DNA of 24,518 bases, taken from the NCBI GenBank assembly GCA_011947345.1, contig JAAVTG010000530.1, forward strand, positions 1 to 24,518, written 5' to 3'. Under the pieces are notes generated by a model that did no database searches, was not told the origin of the DNA, and saw only the letters and a list, made by a program, of their open reading frames with translations. Within the stretch, counting starts at the first letter, position 1; each line of letters starts with the position of its first letter. The position numbers and the translations under genes were made by a program. This document shows positions 19,206 to 24,518 of this stretch, piece by piece. This stretch comes from Phytophthora quininea (lineage: Eukaryota > Oomycota > Peronosporomycetes > Peronosporales > Peronosporaceae).

Positions 19206-19902
19206 GCTGGCACTAACCACCCACTTGCGACCAACCTGCATACCTGGCGATACGCACGTGTCTCCCATGCCTTCCTGGGCGAACGTTTGTCGAGCTGGAC
19301 GCAAGCGCGAGACCTCGTCCGATCGATCACTAGCACGTATCGGATCCCATACGTGGCGCTGATTCCAACCTTCAGTGTTTGCAGAACACACGAGTACCTC
19401 GCTGGCGAGATCTTTGAGTACCCGCACTGCGGTGAAGAATAACTGGCAAGTATCGTCGACTACTTCCGGCCGGTGTCGGATTGGGAGAATGGTAAGAAGG
19501 TTGCGTTCAGCATGCGCAAGATCTACACCACCATTGAGCACTACCCGATCGACTTTCAGATCGGCCGCTCCACCAAGAACACGTTCACGGACTTCCGGGA
19601 AAGCAAGTAGCGTCGATTGTGTTTTGATGGGCTGCAGTTTGAAATGCGGTTGGTGCCACTCCAGCGACCTCGTCGACGAAAAGTCCGAAGATCTCGTGAT
19701 TCTGGACTAGGTCGCATCCACCGAGCACAGGAGCCTCGCGATCTATGGAGGTGAGCCAATTATCCAGTCTGCTTTGGTGCCGTTCCTGCGCCTTGCTAAA
19801 GATGAGGGTATCACGGTCAAGTTGAACTCGAACGGAATCGACCCGAAGATGCTGAAGAAGGTCTTCGGTGAGCAGCTCCTCGAACATCAAGGTTGGCTCT
19901 GA
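19206..19902 (+). pseudogene. Fused class III anaerobic ribonucleotide reductase C-terminus (NrdD) and activase (NrdG), decayed
   Basis: The first part is the C-terminal region of anaerobic ribonucleoside-triphosphate reductase: SHAFLGERLSSW, LVRSITSTYRIPYVALIPTF, VCRTHEYLAGEIFEYPHCGE (the zinc-site region) and DYFRPVSDWENGKK (about 19465-19500). With no intergenic gap it continues into a radical-SAM activase: FTDF with PGKQVASIV (19582-19615), the 4Fe-4S motif GCSLKCGWCH (C-x3-C-x2-C, 19630-19659), YGGEPIIQSAL (19744-19776) and VKLNSNGIDPKMLKK. NrdD reduces NTPs by a glycyl radical made by NrdG from S-adenosylmethionine under anoxia. Breaks: TAA at 19440-19442, a one-base loss at about 19594 (ccggg), another at about 19622 (tttt), TAG at 19708-19710, and truncation after about 19895. 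The NrdD catalytic region and its upstream exons are absent, so only the end of the fusion survives. Confidence 0.85.
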
Positions 19903-20080
19903 ACTATATGCTGAAGTTTTTGTGGTGTAGCGCCAGTCAGATTTTCGGGAAACGGTGGCCGTGGTATTGATGGTGATTGAGATCTTCGAGGTTGAATCTA
20001 ATTTGGGTACATTCAGATTGATCTGGACTGAGATCCATCAAGATTCAGCTCAAGATTGAACTTTATCGACCAATGTACTG

Positions 20081-20200
20081 GGCAAGACCTCGCTAGATCC
20101 CGATGGATACGCAAAGACTTCGCTGGATCTGGGTGGATACATTATGATCTCGCAGGATCTCAGTCAGTATGGCAGGACCTAGCTTGGTTCGATTTGATCT
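20081..20200. repeat. 30-base tandem repeat, four diverged units
   Basis: Units start at 20081, 20111, 20141 and 20171, exactly 30 bases apart. The consensus is about GCAAGACCTCGCTGGATCT followed by a GATGGATAC-like end. The first two units are clearest; the third and fourth are diverged. A GATC-rich stretch from 19975 to 20080 may contain older units. Confidence 0.6.
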
Positions 20201-20508
20201 GGGGCTAGGAAGCCAGTGTGAGTTACGAGGGACGACATGAAGCCAGGAGGACAGCTGAAATACAAGGTAGGGAAAGGAGAGCCATAGGGAGCAAGTTTTG
20301 GGATAGGATGAACAAAAACAGAGTTAATTTCGCCTTCTTGGACACAAGCGGTCTTCATACCTGGGACGGGAGTACATTGGCCCGCCCAGCGCAAGTCGTA
20401 CAAGCTAGATTACACGGTGAAGATCCCTGGATAGCTTGACCAAGGTCTTCATTAGCTCCAACCCTCAAAGATCCCGCTATAGGAAGCGGCAAGCACAAGA
20501 AAAGGAAA

Positions 20509-20798
20509 GGAACACACACCCTACAAGGCAACCCAAGGGCTCCAGAGCACTTCTGGCCCGTCGACCCGGTCTCGAGCACCTCGATCGAAGTCGACACCCC
20601 AACCCGGCGCTGCGTGAAGAATTCCCGCGTAGCTGCCAAGGTCCTGCGTCTCGCCAAGACGGTTCAAGGTTTTCACCAAAGCGCATCTCTCCCGTCACCG
20701 GAGAGAGCAACCCGCCCACCGACGGGTACACAAGGTGAGAAGCATTCAGCATCCCTACGGATATCGGAGTACCCCCTCCGTTAGTCGGCTGTCTGGGC
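20509..20798 (+). repeat. Dispersed repeat, copy B (inverted relative to 15127-15366)
   Basis: This matches the minus strand of copy A, most clearly at 20725-20798 (GGGTACACAAGGTGAG, GATATCGGAGTACCCC, TCCGTTAGTCGG), at CTCGCCAAGAC (20650 on) and at ACAAGGCAACCC (20523 on). A 100-codon plus-strand frame (20436-20738) crosses it and ends at the shared block, but the closest frame match between copies is RLAKTV in another frame, so the intact frame is probably fortuitous. The class of element is unknown. Confidence 0.65.
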
Positions 20799-20814
20799 AC
20801 CTGTGCGCAAGCGT

Positions 20815-21541
20815 TTGGATCGCGTCACGAGATTTCGCTGATACCGCTCCGCCACATTGTTAGCAAAGTGTTTCACCCCAAGTCCCTGAAGGAGTATTGA
20901 TAAACTCCGATGAGTTGTCGAACTGCAGTGCGAAACGCGGAATACGAAGTGGATTTTGCCGAATCAGACAACACATTGAGTTTTTTCTTGTATTGAAAAT
21001 TATTCAGTAGCAGTTGGAGCGGCCATAGGTGCTTGCCCCCGCCTCACCCTACATACCTTGTGTTCACCATGCATCGCCCAACTCTCTAGCAATGCACTCG
21101 AGTCTTCTACGTTGCTCCAGTCGGCTATGCTTTAAATAATAGTAGATTTAATAGAGCACCTTATTGATGTTGCTAGGATGGGGTATCTTGTAGGTCTGTA
21201 GAAGCCGAATCATGCTCACTAGAATCTCCCTGCCGTTGGTTTCCCAGTCGCCCGGGGTAGATACGCAATGCTTGCAATAGTGTACTTCCATGGCGATGCT
21301 AAACAGGAGGGAGGATTTTGTTCTGCCCGCTCTCTACACAATGTACAACGAAGGTTTTAAATGTGTTTTGTTATTGCAGCCGTTCTCGTATCAGCTCTTT
21401 TACCTAGTTCGCAACGTCTCTTCTTGGCGAAAAATGTTCAAATTCTCGACTCCTATACGAATGACATAGATGAGCCATTTGGCCGCTTTTTTGTACAGAC
21501 CATAGTTCTGCAACTCATCTTCTGAAAATATGGGTATCCAC
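20815..21541. other. About 0.7 kb without a recognised gene
   Basis: Moderately AT-rich sequence with no long open frame. The only coding-like item is the small minus-strand frame listed separately at 21148-21291. It borders the 129-base tandem repeat block on the right. Confidence 0.4.
21148..21291 (-). CDS. Small 47-residue minus-strand ORF, unrecognised
   Basis: ATG at 21291-21289 to TAA at 21150-21148 reads MEVHYCKHCVS near the start and later ILVSMIRLLQTYKIPHPSN. It has a CxxC pair and a natural amphipathic helix. No family is recognised and no splice partner is evident. It may be a fragment of a decayed element; it could also be chance. Confidence 0.2.
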   Translation of the reverse strand: MEVHYCKHCVSTPGDWETNGREILVSMIRLLQTYKIPHPSNINKVLY

Positions 21542-21834
21542 GTTTTCGAGGACGAGGAACATGATGGTGATATTATTAAGTAACAGAAACAGGCGTATCA
21601 GCCGATCAGCGTTCAGTATAGATAATTATAGTCGCACACTCCGTTTGGGTTGAAAACGCGGGGGGTGTACGTTTTCAAATTCGGAGAACACGATGGTGGT
21701 ATCCCCATGTAACAGAGACAGGTCCTCATCAAATCAGAGATCACTGAAGCCGTTGAAGGCATTGTTCGCCTGATTGCACCGAAAGCGTGGTGAGATATGA
21801 TTCGTTACAAGGTGAACATGCTGGTGGGACTAAA
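21542..21834. repeat. 129-base tandem repeat, first block (two units plus shared tail)
   Basis: Units begin with GTTTTC at 21542 and 21671, 129 bases apart, each followed about 16 bases later by a GAACA(T/C)GATGGTG box and then ACAGA(A/G)ACAGG and ATCAG(C/A)G. The second unit runs into a tail ending GGTGAACATGCTGGTGGGAC (21811-21830), which is also found at the end of the second block. The block is interrupted at 21835 by a terminal-inverted-repeat element. Confidence 0.75.
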
Positions 21835-21926
21835 CGGGAAAATTATGGAGACCGAGGTTTCGGAGATCGAGGTGTGAATGACGGTCCGAACCAAATTTGG
21901 TCCGACCACATAGGACTAATGGCACA
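21835..21926 (+). repeat. Left terminal inverted repeat of the 21835-23271 element
   Basis: Pairs with the complement of 23196-23271. It contains the duplicated GGAGACCGAGG / GGAGATCGAGG motif, then GGTCCGAACCAAATTTGGTC, which is itself nearly palindromic. Confidence 0.75.
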
Positions 21927-21989
21927 AATGCACTAGTCTACTCGTATGTGTGTCGTTCTGTCGTCTTTCAAATTAGTTTAATGTCCTAA

Positions 21990-22376
21990 ATGCCACCAAA
22001 GGCGAAGCCGAAAGGCAGCGCCATTGCCGATCGGCGCTACCCGAAGTTTCAGAAGGTGTTGGCGACGGTGTACTCTAAAAGAAGGCACCTGAAGAAGAAA
22101 ACGGGTGTTCCAAGAGCGCGCAAAAGAAGCGAGAGGTACAGCGCAAAAAACAAGAAAGGCGCAGAACAAAGCGTATTACTTACGCAAAACGACGGGAAAT
22201 TCTTTAAGAAAGCACTCCCTGTCAAGCATTTTGGACACTACTGTAGAGGTCCCTGGAACCGACACCTCAATTGACTCGAGTTTGCAGACTCGTTTGGAAT
22301 CGCTAAAAGACGCTACTCCTGTTCCTGCGAGTAACCTATCGCAACTAGAGGCTTGTCTTAAGGCTCTGCAATAAAT
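21990..22376 (+). CDS. Small basic protein inside the TIR element (overlapping frames)
   Basis: ATG at 21990 opens a 94-codon Lys/Arg-rich frame (KAKPKG, RYPKFQKVLATVYSKRRH) ending at 22272-22274. A second frame (from about 22105 to the TAA at 22372-22374) reads AQKTRKAQNKAYYLRK and ends in a natural amphipathic helix (LQTRLESLKDATPVPASNL). Together they look like one protein of about 125 residues with a frame change near 22110-22170, perhaps a nuclear or DNA-binding accessory protein by charge. No known domain is visible, and it is not a transposase. Confidence 0.35.
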
Positions 22377-22476
22377 AGAATTCATTGTTGAGTTTTCCTA
22401 ACTGTTATTTTTACTCTACTGTCAATTTTTGAAGGTTATTTTTATGGTTTTACAGAGTTACGACCCGCACCAAAAC

Positions 22477-22602
22477 TGATCTTATACAATCCGAAACTCC
22501 GTCTTATTTTTACACAAATGCCTCTTAATTGCTCAAAAGTCGATCTTAATGCACGCAAACCTGTCTTAATTAACCAAACCCCATCTTACTTATTTATTTA
22601 AG
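22477..22602. repeat. 20-22-base tandem repeat with TCTTA core, six units
   Basis: TCTTA occurs at 22480, 22502, 22523, 22544, 22564 and 22584, spacings 22, 21, 21, 20 and 20, each followed by an A-rich segment often containing CAAA. The consensus is about CNTCTTAATTNNNCAAACC. It lies inside the TIR element, downstream of its small ORF. The last unit is followed by TTAAGACG, the reverse of the core. Confidence 0.65.
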
Positions 22603-22750
22603 ACGAACTTGCACTAAAGGAAGGCAGGATTGTTATTGTAGCATGAATTTATATTGATGAAAAAGTTATGTATCTGTTCAATTGGGTTTTCTTTGTCGTC
22701 TAGAGCTTTTAGTCGAGGTGACGATTCACCTTTTCGTTGCCTAAAAGGCC

Positions 22751-22963
22751 TTGTGCCTCCGTTTCCCCAACACCCGATTTTGCTGGTGCCGGGTTGCGTA
22801 CGAACGCGATCCTCGTCCTGAAGTCCACAATTGTTCTGCGTGCGGCCGTACTTGTCGCACTTGTAATCGCGCTCTCGAATTTCCAGTGCCTTGTTTTTCT
22901 TGTGATGGCCTTTTGTTACGTCAATTTTCAGCTTCCAATTCCACGCGTGCAGTGCTGCCTTAG
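22751..22963 (+). CDS. Cysteine-rich ORF inside the TIR element
   Basis: A 70-codon frame contains four CxxC-type pairs in 35 residues (NCSACGRTCRTCNRAL and PCFSCDG), which looks like a compact zinc-binding module. The frame is open at its 5' end, and its start may lie upstream through a splice or frame change. Another frame in the same place is hydrophobic and probably a shadow. Function unknown; could be a remnant of an element-encoded DNA-binding domain. Confidence 0.35.
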   Translation: MCLRFPNTRFCWCRVAYERDPRPEVHNCSACGRTCRTCNRALEFPVPCFSCDGLLLRQFSASNSTRAVLP

Positions 22964-23195
22964 CCTAAGCAAATAACGGAAATTCTTGTCCTGATAGGGA
23001 GGTATCGCAAACCGAGAAGAAGACGTTGATGCTGTTGTTGGAGTCTCCATTTTGAAGAGTGAGGCCAGGCAAATCGAGGACTGCAACTTCCTAGAGTATT
23101 TCGACTTCACCATGATTATTTTAAGTCCTCCTTCTTCCGAGTATTTTAAGCTGAATTTTAGGCTAAACTTACTCTACTCTAATGGACTAAAACTA

Positions 23196-23271
23196 TTAGT
23201 TTTAGTCCTATCTAGTCTGACCAAATTTGATTCGGACCATCCTTCACACCTCGATCTCCATAGTTTTTCCG
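23196..23271 (-). repeat. Right terminal inverted repeat of the 21835-23271 element
   Basis: The complement of this segment matches the left end of the element. Just inside it, 23185-23212 contains the short palindrome GGACTAAAACTATTAGTTTTAGTCC, a possible hairpin. Confidence 0.75.
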
Positions 23272-23278
23272 GACTAAA

Positions 23279-23658
23279 CTAAGAATGAAAGGTGCGCTAA
23301 CAAAAATAAAACCTGAAATGTTGACCAGTGCTATCGTTTTTGATATTATGTATATACAATGGGCGAAGGACAGCGAAAACAAGATAAGGTATGCAGAAAA
23401 AGATAGAGTGGAATGCGAGTGTTTGCATAACGATACAAATTTAGTACAGTTTACACGAGGAAGTTATATACATATACATATACATATATGGTCAGCGCTA
23501 CATATGTATCGCACTAAAATGACGTCGCGTTATCGGCTCTATTTTTGGCTTTTGCTGCTTTTTATTCCTGCAGCGCCCTACTATAAACACTATTTTAGGT
23601 TATCAGATTATACTGACGGTAATACTGATCACAGCATAATGAAACTAAGTGTAACTGG
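23279..23658. other. Stretch between the TIR element and the second tandem-repeat block
   Basis: AT-rich sequence with one 131-codon plus-strand frame (23285-23680) that starts right at the element boundary. It runs through a TATACA microsatellite and into the tandem repeat, so I do not believe it is a gene. Nothing else recognisable. Confidence 0.4.
23465..23489. repeat. (ATATAC)n microsatellite
   Basis: Four tandem ATATAC-type units. They give the artefactual IHIHIH stretch in the overlapping frame. Confidence 0.8.
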
Positions 23659-24207
23659 GTTTTCAGTAAGGCGAACATGATGGTGATACTCTGAGCGAAC
23701 AGAAACAGGCTCATCCGCCAATCAGCGATCAGCAACGAAAACAACGGCTGTACTCCACCGGTTGAGCTGAAAACTAGGAAAGCATGTTTTCATATACGAG
23801 GAACATGATGGTGATAGTGCTATGCGATAGAGACGGGCACATCATCCAATCAGCGAACAGGAAGGATAACTATGGCTGTGCATACCCGTTTGGGCTGAAA
23901 ATTTGCGAGACTGCGTTTTAATATATGGGGAAGAAGCTGGTGATAGTCTGAAGTGACAGAGACAGGCTCATCATCCAATCAGCGATGAGGATCGATAACT
24001 ACGGCTGTACATACCCGTTTGAGCTGAAAACTTCGGAGACTATGTTTTCATACGCGGGGAACAAGATGGCGATAGTTTGAAGCGATAGAAGCAGATGCAT
24101 CGGCCAATGAGCGTTCACAAAGCCATTGGAGGCATCATACGCCCGACTTAATCGAAACAGTGAATTGATATGTTTCGACGGATGGTGAACATGCTGGTGG
24201 GACTTAA
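23659..24207. repeat. 129-base tandem repeat, second block (four units plus shared tail)
   Basis: Units start with GTTTT at 23659, 23786, 23915 and 24044 (spacings 127, 129, 129). Each contains, in order, GAACATGATGGTGATA, an ACAGA-ACAGG box, ATCCAATCAGCG, a CGGCTGTACATACCC box and GAGCTGAAAAC. The unit's opening GTTTTCA and its later TGAAAAC are complementary, so each unit can form a long-loop hairpin. The final unit passes into the tail seen in the first block (AAGCC(A/G)TTG(G/A)AGGCAT, later GGTGAACATGCTGGTGG) and ends with an intact GACTTAACTAAGAA, the empty counterpart of the TIR element's insertion site. Confidence 0.8.
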
Positions 24208-24518
24208 CTAAGAACATAAAGAGAGTAAGTATTTGAGTATGTGATTACGAGAAATATGGTGTGTAAGGTCGGAATGTGCATAGTAACTGAACATGCGCGT
24301 GTAGGTTTGAACGGTTGTATAGTACGAGTGTATGCAGAGTATAATTGGAGGTTGGGAAGTGTGTTGTAGAGGGAGAATATGTGTAGAATAAGCGTGTTGT
24401 ATAATATATATATGTGTGTATGGGAACGACAAAAACGTATGTATAATAGTTAATGAAACGACGATTAAGGATAGGTAGTGTTAAACGGTTATGGGTAATT
24501 ATGAGTGTGAGAGTGTTG
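24208..24518. other. G/T-skewed AT-rich terminal stretch
   Basis: The last 310 bases are strongly skewed to G, T and A on the plus strand with few C, and include a TATATATA run near 24402-24411. No gene is visible. The 74-codon minus-strand frame here (Tyr/His/Ser-rich) is a composition artefact. Confidence 0.5.

Larger units (their letters stand above)
21835..23271 (+). mobile_element. 1437-base terminal-inverted-repeat element, probably non-autonomous
   Basis: The left end (CGGGAAAATTATGGAG) and the complement of the right end (CGGAAAAACTATGGAG) match at 14 of 16 bases. The match continues through GGAGATCGAGGTGTGAA, GGTCCGAA, CAAATTTGGTC and ATAGGACTAA, giving inverted repeats of about 75 bases; the left copy has an extra 15-base GGAGACCGAGGTTTC unit. 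GACTAAA flanks both ends (21828-21834 and 23272-23278), a 7-base duplication, or 8 bases if the shared G is counted. The uninterrupted target is present at 24184-24213. No transposase is recognisable inside, so it is probably mobilised in trans; duplication size suggests a hAT- or Mutator-like origin, but the superfamily is not settled. Confidence 0.72.

Noticed and set aside
18919..19541. Minus-strand frames with a VCVCVC stretch, one of 203 codons
   Set aside because: They read through a (CA)n microsatellite and then antisense to the NrdD-NrdG relic.
20436..20738. A 100-codon plus-strand frame
   Set aside because: It lies over dispersed repeat copy B, and copy A does not preserve it in the matching frame.
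23285..23680. A 131-codon plus-strand frame
   Set aside because: It starts at a transposon boundary, crosses a microsatellite and ends inside the tandem repeat.
23659..24207. Could the 129-base repeats be a CRISPR array?
   Set aside because: Repeat units are 127-129 bases with no short repeat/unique spacer alternation, and the setting is a eukaryotic nuclear genome.
1..24518. tRNA, rRNA and effector genes (RXLR or Crinkler type)
   Set aside because: I looked for cloverleaf and T-loop motifs, rRNA-like blocks, and signal peptides followed by RXLR or LFLAK motifs, and saw none that I could support.

Overview
The window reads as nuclear DNA of an oomycete, most likely in or near Phytophthora and the downy mildews. 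I infer this from compact genes with GC-rich exons, short introns of roughly 45 to 85 bases (GT...AG, often with a CTAAC-like branch site), and the mix of mobile-element relics (Crypton-type tyrosine recombinase, pogo-type DDE transposase). The assignment is from sequence character only; no database was searched.

Bases 1 to about 9400 are a gene-dense housekeeping block: the tail of a charged coiled-coil protein; the ribosome-recycling ATPase ABCE1 (+); a minimal COMM-domain protein (-); a gamma-class carbonic anhydrase-like protein (+) that shares a 138-base divergent promoter with the COMM gene; and a large minus-strand myosin (9367 to 4255). The myosin is the most remarkable gene here. It has an N-terminal PH domain, a motor with a thioredoxin/SH3BGR-like domain inserted between the P-loop helix and switch I, an IQ motif, and a tail with two STI1/DP-like chaperone-type modules. 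I find no description of this combination in what I know.

Bases 9650 to 14500 are accessory. They hold a degenerate Crypton-like recombinase, two unrecognised coding remnants, a short 20-base tandem repeat, and a dead pogo-like transposon (12484 to 14485) with 13-base terminal inverted repeats and flanking TA.

Bases 14500 to 20850 are a graveyard. Two diverged copies of one dispersed repeat lie in inverted orientation (about 15127-15366 and 20509-20798). They bracket an aquaporin pseudogene that has lost both NPA motifs, a zinc-finger scrap, and the C-terminal half of a class III anaerobic ribonucleotide reductase (NrdD) fused in one reading direction to its radical-SAM activase (NrdG). A class III RNR in this setting is unexpected.

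Bases 20850 to 24518 are repeats. A 129-base-period tandem repeat occurs in two blocks sharing the same tail. One copy was interrupted by a 1437-base terminal-inverted-repeat element, and the uninterrupted site survives in the other copy.

A technical pattern runs through the window. Nearly every break in the otherwise healthy genes is one missing base, usually in a homopolymer (nine in the myosin, two in the carbonic anhydrase). These are probably sequencing or assembly errors. The nonsense codons in the transposase, aquaporin and NrdD-NrdG relics look like genuine decay.
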